NCBI RefSeq assembly: GCF_001623875.1
Contig: NZ_LWAE01000002.1
Location: 1,177,501 to 1,241,500, forward strand
Source of the DNA: Clostridium magnum DSM 2767
GTDB taxonomy: Bacteria; Bacillota; Clostridia; Clostridiales; Clostridiaceae
Length of the DNA stretch: 64,000 nucleotides
Reading direction: 5' to 3'
The notes under the pieces were generated by a model. It did not search any database. It saw only the letters and a list, made by a program, of their open reading frames with translations, and was not told the DNA's origin. Position 1 is the stretch's first letter, and each line of letters opens with the position of its first letter. Both the position numbers and the translations under genes were made by a program. This document shows, piece after piece, positions 19,219-28,355 of the stretch.

Positions 19219-19389
19219 ATGCAGGGAATTAATAGAATTTCAGGAATGGGTAGTATGCCAGTAAACTGTGGCATGAAGGGCATGCACGAAAATCAAATAA
19301 AAACTCAACAGGACAATAACATATCAAAATCAATTCAGGTATCAAGTGTACCGAATACGGTAGGTAGTAAAATTGACGTAAGTGCATAA
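19219..19389 (+). CDS. Small Met/Cys/His-containing protein (56 aa)
   Basis: AAAGGAGGA lies 7 nt before the ATG. The first 25 residues hold four further Met, one Cys and one His (ISGMGSMPVNCGMKGMHENQ), followed by a polar tail. There is no signal peptide. The composition suggests soft-metal binding and the neighbours are copper genes, but this is inference. A long terminator follows. Confidence 0.5.
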   Translation: MQGINRISGMGSMPVNCGMKGMHENQIKTQQDNNISKSIQVSSVPNTVGSKIDVSA

Positions 19390-19415
19390 CAATAAAATTA
19401 TGATATTGTAATATT

Positions 19416-19475
19416 TGACCTCTAAATAAAAAAAACAATAGTGTTTATTCTGTTGTTTTTTTTATTTAGGGGTCA
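19416..19475 (+). terminator. Long bidirectional terminator
   Basis: A stem of more than 20 bp with mismatches pairs TGACCTCTAAATAAAAAAAA with the matching T-rich arm, loop TAGTGTTTATTCTG. Confidence 0.75.
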
Positions 19476-19563
19476 GATATAATAATCGAGAACAAAAGTA
19501 AAGTTTTCTAATTCACTTCTTTCTCTAATGTTCCCGATTTAATCAATTATTTATTTCAATACA

Positions 19564-19683
19564 TTATTTTCTTTTTGGGGAACACTTTCCACAACCGCAA
19601 CCACCTGATGATTTTTGTTTTATGTTTTTATAAATTATAAAAACTGCAGCAAATAGAATAATTAATGTAATAGCTATCTCCAT
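19564..19683 (-). CDS. FeoB-associated-type Cys-rich membrane peptide (39 aa)
   Basis: One N-terminal membrane helix (MEIAITLIILFAAVFIIYKN) is followed by a Cys tail, SGGCGCGKCSPKRK. This layout is typical of the short FeoB-associated (attachment p12) peptides, though no feo genes are nearby. GGAGGAAGG precedes the ATG. It has its own shared-box promoter, which suggests a role in metal handling. Confidence 0.65.
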   Translation of the reverse strand: MEIAITLIILFAAVFIIYKNIKQKSSGGCGCGKCSPKRK

Positions 19684-19733
19684 AAAATTCACCTTCCTCC
19701 ATTCCAATAAACTTGAATTATCTTTTCTACTAC

Positions 19734-19765
19734 ATTATACAAAATTAATATGAAGATATTATGTG
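19734..19765 (-). promoter_or_regulatory. Shared-box promoter of the Cys-rich peptide at 19564
   Basis: CACATA-N5-TTCATA, 9 nt, TATAAT; about 50 bp from the start codon. Confidence 0.7.
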
Positions 19766-19837
19766 CATTGAAATTTTTATAATATCCGCTTACCTTACAT
19801 TTTCTAGAATAAGTATTTTTAATTTGTGTATTTATTC

Positions 19838-19869
19838 TTCATAATATCTTCATACCAACTCAATATAAT
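19838..19869 (+). promoter_or_regulatory. Shared-box promoter of ccdA-resA-like genes
   Basis: TTCATA-N5-TTCATA, 9 nt, TATAAT: a perfect copy. It diverges from the box at 19734. Confidence 0.8.
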
Positions 19870-19943
19870 ATATATATTATCCTAAATTCTTATAAAAGAA
19901 GATATTAACTAACTAAATTAAAACTGGAGGCGAAAGATATAAA

Positions 19944-20648
19944 TTGAATAACGTTTCATTAATATTAGCCTTTTCCGCAGGCTTGTTGTCATTTTTATCC
20001 CCCTGTGTTTTACCCCTAGTTCCAGCATACATAAGTTATTTGACAGAGAATACAATAACAAGCCTTGATAGCAAACAATCAAAAATTAATACTCTATATA
20101 AATCCGTAGGTTTTGTTATTGGTTTCTCTATTATTTTTGTTGCTATGGGTGCATCAGTAACTTCTTTAGGAAAATTATTAATAAAACATCAAGACATTTT
20201 TAGAAAAGTTGGTGGAGCTTTAATTGCTATTTTTGGAATACACACAACGGGTATATTTAAAATAAAAATACTATTTTACGAGAAAAGATTTTTATCCTTT
20301 AATAAAGCTAAAGGCAATTTTGCTTCAATATTGATGGGAATGGCTTTTGCCTCTGGTTGGACTCCATGTGTAGGTCCTATATTATCAACAATACTTATTT
20401 ATGCAGCAAATATGAATACCATTGGTAAAGGCATTCTATTACTCATATTTTATTCTTTAGGTCTTGCTGTTCCATTTATTTTAACTGCTTTAACTATAGG
20501 TAGTTTTTCAAAGCATATGCGTAAAATATCAAAATATTTACCTCTTATTTCAATTATAAGTGGTATTGTTATGATAATAATGGGTATTATGATTTTCACA
20601 AATAAATTAAATATTTTAAGTGGATATGTAAACTTTACAAACTTTTAG
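19944..20648 (+). CDS. ccdA: CcdA/DsbD-type thiol-disulfide membrane transporter
   Basis: A 234-residue protein with six predicted membrane spans that carries reducing equivalents outward. The two redox cysteines lie in LSPCVLPLVPAY and WTPCVGPIL, the family signatures. The start is TTG; GGAGG lies 12 nt upstream, slightly long. A thioredoxin-like gene follows within 20 bp and would receive the electrons. The pair could repair copper-oxidised thiols or support copper-protein assembly. Confidence 0.9.
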   Translation: MNNVSLILAFSAGLLSFLSPCVLPLVPAYISYLTENTITSLDSKQSKINTLYKSVGFVIGFSIIFVAMGASVTSLGKLLIKHQDIFRKVGGALIAIFGIHTTGIFKIKILFYEKRFLSFNKAKGNFASILMGMAFASGWTPCVGPILSTILIYAANMNTIGKGILLLIFYSLGLAVPFILTALTIGSFSKHMRKISKYLPLISIISGIVMIIMGIMIFTNKLNILSGYVNFTNF

Positions 20649-20665
20649 AAATGGAGATGTCCGTT

Positions 20666-21265
20666 ATGAAAAAAGTTATTTTAGCTTTAGTACTGATAGT
20701 TGTATTAGCTGGAGCTTTTTATGAAGTAAAACATTTTAATACTTCTACTTCAAATAACCAAAATGTTTCCCAGCAGAGAACTTCAACATCAAACTCCAGT
20801 ATTTCTTCTACTAATTCTAATACTTCTTCACCACAAATTAATTCCAATGCTTTTAACTCAAAAGCAATTGACTTTAAATTAAAGGACTTAAATGGTAAAG
20901 ATGTATCTTTAAGCGACTTAAAAGGTAAAAGAGTATTTTTAAATTTCTGGGCTAGCTGGTGTCCTCCATGTAAGGCTGAAATGCCTGATATTGAGAGGTT
21001 ATATGAAGAAACGAAGGACAGTGATTTAGTTATACTTGCCGTGAACCTTGGTGAGGATAAAGATACTGTTAAATCCTTTATAGATAAAAACAATTATAAA
21101 TTCAGAATTTTATTAGATTCAGATCAAACTGTAGCAGAGCAGTATAGTATAACTTCAATACCTACTTCTTTCTTTATAGATAAAAACGGTACAATTGTTG
21201 CAAAGAAAATTGGAGCTATGACATATGAAGAAATGAAGAACTATGTTAACACGATAAATAAATAA
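20666..21265 (+). CDS. ResA/TlpA-like membrane-anchored thioredoxin
   Basis: About 199 residues. The ATG at 20666 is chosen because GGAG lies 9 nt before it and a signal anchor starts there (KKVILALVLIVVLAGAFY). A Ser/Thr/Asn-rich linker follows to about residue 65, then a thioredoxin fold with the active site WASWCPPCKAEMP and the cis-proline region SIPTSFFID. It acts outside the membrane, as partner of the CcdA-like protein just upstream. Confidence 0.9.
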   Translation: MKKVILALVLIVVLAGAFYEVKHFNTSTSNNQNVSQQRTSTSNSSISSTNSNTSSPQINSNAFNSKAIDFKLKDLNGKDVSLSDLKGKRVFLNFWASWCPPCKAEMPDIERLYEETKDSDLVILAVNLGEDKDTVKSFIDKNNYKFRILLDSDQTVAEQYSITSIPTSFFIDKNGTIVAKKIGAMTYEEMKNYVNTINK

Positions 21266-21295
21266 TTCAATATTGTAGTTTCACTTCACCTAATA

Positions 21296-21343
21296 AAAAC
21301 AAGGTATTCGTTAAGTTTAGAAATAACAAGTGCCTTGTTTTCT
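21296..21343 (+). terminator. Terminator after the resA-like gene
   Basis: AAAACAAGG pairs with CCTTGTTTT across a loop of about 28 nt. Confidence 0.55.
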
Positions 21344-21517
21344 TTATGAAAACTTAATTTGAATATTATATAATTGCGTCATTGACATTCCACCACCGCC
21401 AGACATACTTCCGCCACTGCTGTTCATTATTTGTTGTCTTAATTGATTAACTTGCATTTCTAACATAATTAATCTTTGCATTACTGACATTGGTATGCTA
21501 ATATTTGCTGCAGGCAT
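21344..21517 (-). CDS. Possible Met-rich small protein (57 aa)
   Basis: The frame begins MPAANISIPMSVMQRLIMLE and ends MSGGGGMSMTQLYNIQIKFS, with about ten Met. It contains an amphipathic helix with heptad leucines and a glycine-rich linker. There is no clear ribosome site before the first ATG, so the start and the gene itself are uncertain. The composition resembles the other Met-rich products of the island. Confidence 0.4.
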   Translation of the reverse strand: MPAANISIPMSVMQRLIMLEMQVNQLRQQIMNSSGGSMSGGGGMSMTQLYNIQIKFS

Positions 21518-21636
21518 ATTACTACAGTTTATATATTGTATTTAACTTCTTGCATTAACCACTAAATTTATTTAATATATACTGATTCCTTATCAGCACA
21601 TATTATTTTTGGTAATTTGTGTAATACAGCCATTTC

Positions 21637-21668
21637 TTCATAATATCTTCACATTAATTTATTATATT
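21637..21668 (+). promoter_or_regulatory. Shared-box promoter of ftsE
   Basis: TTCATA-N5-TTCACA, 9 nt, TATATT; 69 bp from the ftsE ATG. Confidence 0.75.
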
Positions 21669-21736
21669 ATTACTCAGTTGTTTTATATAAATTTCATAAT
21701 TAAAACAAAGTGAAAAATTTATAAAGGAGATATTAT

Positions 21737-22429
21737 ATGATTGAATTTAAAAATGTCAGCAAAGCTTACGGAAATAGCATCACTGCACTTTCAAATATTA
21801 ATTTAACCGTAAACCAAGGGGATTTTGTATTTTTAGTTGGTTCAAGTGGATCAGGAAAGTCTACTTTTATTAAAACTTTATTAAAAGAAGTTGACCCAAC
21901 AACGGGTAGCATAATAGTTAACAGTACTGATATAACAAAATTGAAAAGAAAAGATATTCCTCTCTATAGAAGAAAACTTGGAGTAGTTTTTCAAGATTTT
22001 AGACTTATTCCAACTTTAAATGTTTATGAAAATGTTGCTTTTGCTATGAGAGTTATAGAAGCACCCTTTAGACAAATATCCAAGAAAGTTCCAACTGTAC
22101 TTTCTCTAGTAGGCTTAGTCAATAAGCTTAAGGCATTTCCTCATCAGTTATCTGGAGGAGAGCAACAGAGAGTATCCCTAGCTAGAGCTATTGTTAACAA
22201 CCCTTCGATCTTAATAGCAGATGAACCTACTGGGAACTTAGATCCAGAAACAGCGATCGATATCATGAACATATTAAATGATATTAATCATGCAGGAACC
22301 ACTGTACTTATGGCTACTCATGCAAAAGATATAGTTGATAATATGAAAAAAAGAGTTATAGCTATTGAAAAAGGTATTATAATAAGAGATGAGCTAAAGC
22401 AATTTGGTAATATGTCAAGAACAAAATGA
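21737..22429 (+). CDS. ftsE: FtsE-type ABC transporter ATPase
   Basis: A 230-residue ATPase with Walker A GSSGSGKS, signature LSGGEQQR, Walker B LIADEP and the FtsE-like start MIEFKNVSKAYG. With FtsX it forms a complex that activates peptidoglycan hydrolases rather than transporting a solute. AAAGGAGATATT precedes the ATG. The ftsX gene that would normally overlap or follow is 1.8 kb away, beyond an inserted IS110-family element. This may be an additional FtsEX pair dedicated to this regulon. Confidence 0.9.
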   Translation: MIEFKNVSKAYGNSITALSNINLTVNQGDFVFLVGSSGSGKSTFIKTLLKEVDPTTGSIIVNSTDITKLKRKDIPLYRRKLGVVFQDFRLIPTLNVYENVAFAMRVIEAPFRQISKKVPTVLSLVGLVNKLKAFPHQLSGGEQQRVSLARAIVNNPSILIADEPTGNLDPETAIDIMNILNDINHAGTTVLMATHAKDIVDNMKKRVIAIEKGIIIRDELKQFGNMSRTK

Positions 22430-22517
22430 AAAGAAAATCAAATGATTTCTTTAAAAATGGGTAACCTTAATAAACATACAGTCCAATGAGAAAGTATGTT
22501 CGTATAATTTATATAGA

Positions 22518-23792
22518 TTAATCTACTCTATTTGAAGAGTAGAGCTGATTTTTAGCCAGCAATCCAAAAATCATACGAATAAGTTTACGAGATGTTAGCG
22601 CGAGTGCTCGTTTGTGCTGATGTGTAGTTACTTCAGCAAATTTCTTCTGATAGAACTCTTGATATTCAGGAATATGGCAAACAACACTTCCTGCAGCTTC
22701 TATGAGATAATAGCGTAAATAACGGTTACCAGCTTTGTTCATAGGTGTATTTTCAGCTTTAAAACCTCCAGATTGATTTTCTTTCCACACGATGCCAGCG
22801 TATTTAGCAATAGCATCATTACTAGGAAATGCATGCACACTTCCTAATTCAGCAAGAATGCCACTGGAGTAAACAGGGCCAAAACCAGGAATAGACATTA
22901 ATATTTTGTATTCCACAGGATTCATTCCCATAACAGCTTTTTCAATGGCTTTGTTAATACCTTTAAGTTCTTTATCAAAAGCCTGAATACAGTTGAAAGA
23001 ACAAGCAATAGAGGTTGTTAATGGCTCATACAAACATTTATCAAGACGGTATGAATTACGTGCAGCTTGCTGCAAAATTTCAGCAGTCATCTGAGGATTA
23101 GAAATCCTTTTCCGACTTTTTCTATTGACGAAGTCAACAAGTTCTTCAATTGATGTATTTGCAATATCTTCGGAAGATAGAAATTCAGTAAGTATTGAAG
23201 ATGCGGTAGCACCGTATTTATTAGAAAAAGGATGATCTTCTCCCTGTAATAATGCAAATTCGCTGAACTTAAGAAATACATTGGATAACATGTAAGTTTT
23301 TTCTCTAGTTAAGCATTCAACAATATGAAGTCTGTGCCTTGTAAGTCTTTGCAGAGCAAGATATTGAGAACCACGCCAAGGTTCAATATGAATTCTGCCA
23401 ACTCTTGCAAAGTCAGCAATAACAAAAGAGTCAATGCCATCATTTTTATCAAGAGAATTAAAGGATTCTTTGTAGTTAGCAACTTCCTTAGGATTCAAGC
23501 AGTAAACATAAGGTTTGTAAGTCATAAGTTTTTCACTAGCAGATAAAAAATTGGCTATATGTACTCCATAAAAGGAAGTAGATTCTAAGCCGATTATAAC
23601 AGCTTTAAAAGTATTGTTTTCTAAAACCTTAACAAGCATGGATTCAAGTTGCTCTGCACCAAATTGCGTATTAGGAACAGGTTTCATCTTAATCAAGAAT
23701 TCCTGTTCAAAATTAATAGCAGAGACAACATTTTGTCTCGCACCAATATCGATACCAACAAATAGAGTTGATAAGTAATCTAATTTCTTCAT
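22518..23792 (-). CDS. IS110-family DEDD transposase
   Basis: About 424 residues. The N-terminal RuvC-like domain starts FVGIDIGARQNVV, with Glu in IGLESTSFYG and acidic residues in DGIDSFVIADFARVG. The C-terminal domain has SIPGFGPVYSSGILAELG and the serine region MNKAGNRYLRYYLIEAAGS. AAAGGTGGTG precedes the ATG at 23792. Length and motifs are intact. In this family, recombination is guided by a bridge RNA from the element's noncoding end. Confidence 0.93.
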   Translation of the reverse strand: MKKLDYLSTLFVGIDIGARQNVVSAINFEQEFLIKMKPVPNTQFGAEQLESMLVKVLENNTFKAVIIGLESTSFYGVHIANFLSASEKLMTYKPYVYCLNPKEVANYKESFNSLDKNDGIDSFVIADFARVGRIHIEPWRGSQYLALQRLTRHRLHIVECLTREKTYMLSNVFLKFSEFALLQGEDHPFSNKYGATASSILTEFLSSEDIANTSIEELVDFVNRKSRKRISNPQMTAEILQQAARNSYRLDKCLYEPLTTSIACSFNCIQAFDKELKGINKAIEKAVMGMNPVEYKILMSIPGFGPVYSSGILAELGSVHAFPSNDAIAKYAGIVWKENQSGGFKAENTPMNKAGNRYLRYYLIEAAGSVVCHIPEYQEFYQKKFAEVTTHQHKRALALTSRKLIRMIFGLLAKNQLYSSNRVD

Positions 23793-23799
23793 GAAATCA

Positions 23800-24180
23800 C
23801 CACCTTTCAAAAATAATGAGGAAATTAGAAAGGATTATCCTAATCCAAAGTACTAACTGCAACCTCGCGTAATTAGCATTCATCCAGACGCAAAACCTTG
23901 CTGGTGGCTGCGAAAGGAGATGCAACATTTGTGTAAGCAGAATATGATACTTTGGTCAGGCTGCAAGCTTTACAGGCAATAACACAATGTGTTTTGCAGG
24001 AGGAATACAGCAGTAACCTTCGCTAAAGTTCCGTTATGACTATTTTAGCATTAGAAAATCCTTTAATAAATAGTAGGTTAAAACAGTATAGATCGGAAAG
24101 TATAAGAATCAGCAATACTGAATTGGGAGAATCCCCACTAGAAAAATTGAGATGCTTTCTTAATCTATACAAAATATAAA
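23800..24180 (-). ncRNA. Putative bridge RNA region of the IS110 element
   Basis: About 370 bp of noncoding DNA lies immediately upstream of the transposase, with higher G+C and several short complementary segments. That is the position of bridge (seek) RNAs in studied IS110 elements. Loops and guides have not been folded, so the limits are approximate. Confidence 0.4.
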
Positions 24181-24245
24181 AAATAAATAAGTTTATAGGC
24201 AGTAAATAACTGCTATAAACTTATTATACGAGGGAGGATATGGAT

Positions 24246-25136
24246 ATGAGGATTAGTGCCATTAAATATTCTATTATTGATTCTCTTAAAAGTTTAAAAA
24301 GAAATTCAGGGATAAGTACAGCCTCCGCGGCTACAGTGGCAGCTACTCTCTTCATATTAGGAATATTCTTCCTGACAATATTGAATGTGAATCGAGGAAT
24401 TTTATCTGTTGAATCAAAAGTAGAAGTAAAAATATTCCTAAAAAACAATATTACATCTGAACAACAGAAAAATTTAGAAAATAAAATTAAAAGTATAAAT
24501 GGTGTACTTGATGTATCCTATGAAACTAAAACTGAGGCTATTAACAAATTTAAGGAACAACTTGGATCGGAAAATAAATCTCTAACTGATGGACTTGAAA
24601 AAGATAACCCTATGCCTAACTCATACGTTATAAAGGTAGAAAAGCCAGAAGTAATTTCTGATGTTGTTAATAATATTAAAGGTTTCGAGGGTATTGAAAG
24701 TATTAAGGATGCAAGAGAGGTTATAGAAAAACTTATGTCTATAACAAGAACTCTAAAATGGATAGGAAGTGTCATGTTTGTTATATTAATAGGAATTTCA
24801 TTGTTTTTGATAGGAAATACTATTAAAATTACTGTTTATTCAAGAAGAAGAGAAATAGGAATAATGAAATATATAGGTGCTACAGATTGGTTTATAAGAT
24901 GGCCTTTTATAATTGAGGGTATAATTATAGGAATTATAGGGGCTATTGTTTCTGATTTAGTTCTATATTATGCATATAAACTTGCATATATAAAAGTATC
25001 TTCTAGTTTGATGATAATGCAGCCTATCGATCCTCAATATGTTGTAACCAATATTTTAGGACTGTTCTTAATAAGTGGAATAGCTATAGGTTCACTTGGA
25101 AGTATAATATCCATAAGAAAGTTCCTGCACGTATAA
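24246..25136 (+). CDS. ftsX: FtsX-like membrane protein
   Basis: About 296 residues. The ATG at 24246 lies 8 nt after GGGAGG. It has the FtsX layout: a cytoplasmic N terminus, membrane span 1 (about 20-45), an extracellular domain (about 50-170) and three further spans (about 180-295) with RRREIGIMKYIGATDWFIRWPF. It partners FtsE to control a hydrolase outside the cell. Expression from the ftsE promoter would now have to cross the insertion element, which lies in the opposite orientation. Confidence 0.9.
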   Translation: MRISAIKYSIIDSLKSLKRNSGISTASAATVAATLFILGIFFLTILNVNRGILSVESKVEVKIFLKNNITSEQQKNLENKIKSINGVLDVSYETKTEAINKFKEQLGSENKSLTDGLEKDNPMPNSYVIKVEKPEVISDVVNNIKGFEGIESIKDAREVIEKLMSITRTLKWIGSVMFVILIGISLFLIGNTIKITVYSRRREIGIMKYIGATDWFIRWPFIIEGIIIGIIGAIVSDLVLYYAYKLAYIKVSSSLMIMQPIDPQYVVTNILGLFLISGIAIGSLGSIISIRKFLHV

Positions 25137-25161
25137 TAATATTATATTAAAATAAAAAAGT

Positions 25162-25203
25162 AATGGTGAAGATTAACTATATTTTAGTCTTCACCATTTT
25201 TAC
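25162..25203 (+). terminator. Terminator after ftsX
   Basis: An 11-bp stem, AATGGTGAAGA with TCTTCACCATT, is followed by TTTT. Confidence 0.7.
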
Positions 25204-25249
25204 TATAAAACGAAAGATACAGTAAAAAAGTAGTAAAAATCATTTTATA

Positions 25250-25477
25250 CTATTCCAATTTTTTTATTTTTCCTCTAACTATGGACTCGTTAACAGCTTC
25301 TTTTATCATCTCTTTTGATATGCCATCATCTCTATATACAACCTTAACCATTTTAGAGCTAAAATCCACATTCAGCTCTTCTATTTCTCTTAGTTGACTT
25401 AATGTTTTTACAGTGTTCATAACACATCTGTGACATAACATATTATTTTGTTTAAATTTAACCTTATGATTCTTCAT
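25250..25477 (-). CDS. HMA-like metal-binding protein (75 aa)
   Basis: It has the length and strand pattern of a CopZ-type chaperone but an unusual loop, NMLCHRCVMNTVK, still with CxxC. The end (RGKIKKLE) is basic. It would bind a soft metal such as Cu(I). GGAGAG lies before the ATG. Its promoter box diverges from that of the beta-propeller lipoprotein, and both boxes are perfect copies, so the two genes are probably co-induced. Confidence 0.75.
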   Translation of the reverse strand: MKNHKVKFKQNNMLCHRCVMNTVKTLSQLREIEELNVDFSSKMVKVVYRDDGISKEMIKEAVNESIVRGKIKKLE

Positions 25478-25535
25478 ATAAATCTCTCCTTTAATTAAAT
25501 TATGATTCTAGCCTTAAACTTTATTTTATAGCTAT

Positions 25536-25567
25536 ATCATATTCTAAAGTTATGAAGTAATTATGAA
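25536..25567 (-). promoter_or_regulatory. Shared-box promoter of the HMA-like gene
   Basis: TTCATA-N5-TTCATA, 9 nt, TATGAT; about 60 bp from the start codon. Confidence 0.8.
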
Positions 25568-25732
25568 AATTTACTAAAAACAATTAAAATATATCCCAAT
25601 AAAAAGCATAAAGTATCTTGATACCTTTTAGGTTACTATGCATTATAGAATAAAAATAATTAAACTAATCTATACTAACTACTGAATTATAAATATTACC
25701 TTAATACATTTGCTAATAAATCATATAAATTC

Positions 25733-25764
25733 TTCATAATTCCTTCATATGAATTAGTTACAAT
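25733..25764 (+). promoter_or_regulatory. Shared-box promoter of the beta-propeller lipoprotein
   Basis: TTCATA-N5-TTCATA, 9 nt, TACAAT; 45 bp from the ATG at 25809. Confidence 0.8.
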
Positions 25765-25808
25765 AAATTCATATACATAACCACTAACTTAAGGAAAGGA
25801 TGATTCTG

Positions 25809-26879
25809 ATGTTTAAATCTAAATATCTAAAAGCTATAGGTGCTCTAACAGCTTTAACTTTAGTTTTAGCTGGTTGTGGTAATACAGCTAAAAATGAGAC
25901 TACTAAACAAAGTCAACAATCTCCAAGTCAAACTAAAGTAGAACAAAAAACTTCCTATTACTATACTGCAAATGAAGGTGGCAGCATTTCTAAAATAGAT
26001 GCAACTACAAACAAAGTGTTAGAAACTATTAAAGTAGATGGTTCTCCTCATAATGTTCAGATTTCACCGGATGGTAAAATAGTAGCCTCAACCTCAGCTG
26101 CAATGATGGAAAAAGGTAAAACTGAACATGGTTCTATGAGTATGAATGGATCTGCACTATTTTATGATGTTGAATCAAATAAACTTATTAAAAGCGTAGC
26201 TGTAGGCAATCACCCTGCTCATATAGTGTTTACACCCGATAGTAAATATGCTTTAGTAACAAATAACGAAGATAACAATGTATCAGTAATTGATGCGAAA
26301 GGCTATGCTGTAGTTGGTAAAGTTTCTACTGGTAATGGCCCTCACGGCTTCCGTATCTCCAAAGATAGTAAGAATGCTTATGTTGCTAATATGGGTGAAG
26401 ATACAGTAAGTGTTTTAGATATTGCAAGCTTTAAAGAAGTGAGAAAAATTAAAGTTGGCAAAACTCCTGTAACTACAGGTGTAACAAGTGATGGCAAAAC
26501 TCTTGCAGTAACTGTAAACAGTGAGAATGCTCTAGCTATAATAGATCTTTCTACAGATAAGATTGAAAAAATACCTGTAGGTGTGGGACCAGCACAAGTG
26601 TACATTCAATCTGACGATAAGTTTGCTTTTGTGGCAAACCAAGGTACTGAAGATAAACCATCAAATACTGTGAGCAAGATTGATTTAACTACAAGGAAAG
26701 TTATAGCAACAATAGAAACTGGTAAAGGTGCACACGGAATAGTAACAAGTGCTGATAATAAGTTTGTTTATGTAACTAATATGTATGATAATACGGTTAG
26801 TGTAATTGATAGTACAAGTAATAAAGTAGTCACAACAGTTTCTGTAGATAAAACACCTAATGGCATAAGCTATAGGTAA
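25809..26879 (+). CDS. YVTN-type beta-propeller lipoprotein
   Basis: About 356 residues. The ATG at 25809 is 8 nt after AAGGAAAGGA. A lipoprotein signal ends TLVLAGCGN, so the protein is anchored outside the membrane. Repeats of the type YVANMGEDTVSVLD or YVTNMYDNTVSVID recur about every 42 residues, giving a six- or seven-bladed propeller. Similar proteins are common near metal and redox genes, but no catalytic motif is visible. It is a paralogue of the C-terminal part of the gene at 28398. Confidence 0.85.
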   Translation: MFKSKYLKAIGALTALTLVLAGCGNTAKNETTKQSQQSPSQTKVEQKTSYYYTANEGGSISKIDATTNKVLETIKVDGSPHNVQISPDGKIVASTSAAMMEKGKTEHGSMSMNGSALFYDVESNKLIKSVAVGNHPAHIVFTPDSKYALVTNNEDNNVSVIDAKGYAVVGKVSTGNGPHGFRISKDSKNAYVANMGEDTVSVLDIASFKEVRKIKVGKTPVTTGVTSDGKTLAVTVNSENALAIIDLSTDKIEKIPVGVGPAQVYIQSDDKFAFVANQGTEDKPSNTVSKIDLTTRKVIATIETGKGAHGIVTSADNKFVYVTNMYDNTVSVIDSTSNKVVTTVSVDKTPNGISYR

Positions 26880-26926
26880 TACAAAATAGTAAACTTTTTA
26901 TTTTATATCTATACTTGGAGACAGTT

Positions 26927-26961
26927 AACTCAGCATCCTTAAAGTGCTGAGTTTTCATTTT
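26927..26961 (+). terminator. Terminator after the beta-propeller gene
   Basis: A 9-bp stem, AACTCAGCA with TGCTGAGTT, then TTCATTTTGATTTTT. Confidence 0.65.
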
Positions 26962-27098
26962 GATTTTTGTATTTTAAATTACGTTATCTTGAATATAATT
27001 TAAATTTTCTTTATTAGGTATAATCCAGTAAAAATTTTTAGCGGTATTAATCTATTCTGTTATAGAAATACAAATAAAATTAAAGTTGAGGTGAAGAT

Positions 27099-28349
27099 AT
27101 GAGAAGTCTAAAACTTTTAAGATATTTTACTATCTATAGTCTTATTGCGTTTATATTTACAGGCGTAGCTATAGTTCTACTCATAACTACTCATATCAAA
27201 AATGATAAGATAAATTCAATAGAGCAGGTAACTCATTTAGCTATCCACTACATAATCGAGCCAGAGCTATCCTCAAGTGATTATTCACAAGCATTATCTA
27301 AAGAAAAATCTGAAATCTTAGATAACAAGTTCAAACACACTCTGGAAGAAAACAATATATTGGAGGCAGTGATTTGGAATAATAGTAAAACAATCATTTA
27401 TTCAAGCAATAAGAATATTACCGAAATACAACCTACTAATCAGAAAATTTTTAATCAGGTGTTAGGCGGCAAATACAGTTACTTTATTACAGATCTACAA
27501 CATGAAAATAGAGTGATAAAGATAATCAAAATATATATACCAATCACAGTTAATAATTCCATAGTAGGAATTTATGAGATTCTTAAACCTTATGATGAAA
27601 TACAGATGCATATGAATCAAGTTACAAAAATATCGATTATAGTTGTATCCTCTGGTTTTGTAATCTTATATCTACTATTACTAAAAATTATATATAATTC
27701 ATCAATAATGCTGCTAAAACAAAATAAAGAGTTAACAAAAAACGCAGATGATATTAAACTTGCCTACTCAAAACTAAATATGACATACAAAAGTACAATA
27801 CTTGTTATATCAAAGGCAATTGATGCACGAGATCAATACACAGCTGGTCATTCAGAGCGTGTAGCTAAAATTTCTTTAGCAATTGTTCAATCACTTAATT
27901 TACCCAAGGAACAGTTGGAAACTCTTGAACTGGCAGCTTTATTTCACGATGTTGGGAAAATAGGTATTCCAGATTATATACTAAATAAGCCTGGTAGGCT
28001 CACTGATGAAGAATTTAATAAAATAAAAGAACATCCTTCAATAGGCGTGGATATTCTAAAGACAATTGATTTTTTAAGCCAAGTCTTACCAATAATACTT
28101 CATCATCACGAAAGATTTGATGGTGGAGGTTACCCTAATGGTGTTAAAGGAGAGAACATTCCCTTTGAATCTAGAATTATTTGTGTTGCAGATTCTTATG
28201 ATGCAATGACATCAAATAGGCCTTATAGGAATGGCCTCCCTCATGAAGTAGCTGTAAGTGAACTCATAAAATATAAGAATATTCAATTTGATAGTAATAT
28301 AGTTGATGCCTTTCTACAGGTTGATATTAAAACATTATTTAAATCCTAA
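27099..28349 (+). CDS. Membrane HD-GYP domain protein (c-di-GMP phosphodiesterase-like)
   Basis: A 416-residue protein with an N-terminal membrane span (about 8-30), an extracellular sensor of about 145 residues, a second span (about 178-200) and an HD-GYP domain. The motifs HSERVAKIS, FHDVGKIGIP, HHHERFDGGGYP and DSYDAM are intact, so c-di-GMP hydrolysis is plausible. It would oppose the diguanylate cyclase at 9.9-11.0 kb. No shared promoter box is seen upstream. Confidence 0.9.
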   Translation: MRSLKLLRYFTIYSLIAFIFTGVAIVLLITTHIKNDKINSIEQVTHLAIHYIIEPELSSSDYSQALSKEKSEILDNKFKHTLEENNILEAVIWNNSKTIIYSSNKNITEIQPTNQKIFNQVLGGKYSYFITDLQHENRVIKIIKIYIPITVNNSIVGIYEILKPYDEIQMHMNQVTKISIIVVSSGFVILYLLLLKIIYNSSIMLLKQNKELTKNADDIKLAYSKLNMTYKSTILVISKAIDARDQYTAGHSERVAKISLAIVQSLNLPKEQLETLELAALFHDVGKIGIPDYILNKPGRLTDEEFNKIKEHPSIGVDILKTIDFLSQVLPIILHHHERFDGGGYPNGVKGENIPFESRIICVADSYDAMTSNRPYRNGLPHEVAVSELIKYKNIQFDSNIVDAFLQVDIKTLFKS

Positions 28350-28355
28350 TTGAAT

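Larger units (their letters stand above)
22440..24200 (-). mobile_element. IS110-family insertion between ftsE and ftsX
   Basis: One DEDD transposase gene with a long structured noncoding stretch on its 5' side lies between ftsE and ftsX. The ends carry no long terminal inverted repeats, as expected for IS110. A short inverted match (TATAGATTA near 22510, TAATCTATA near 24160) may mark the borders, which I cannot place exactly. Confidence 0.75.
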
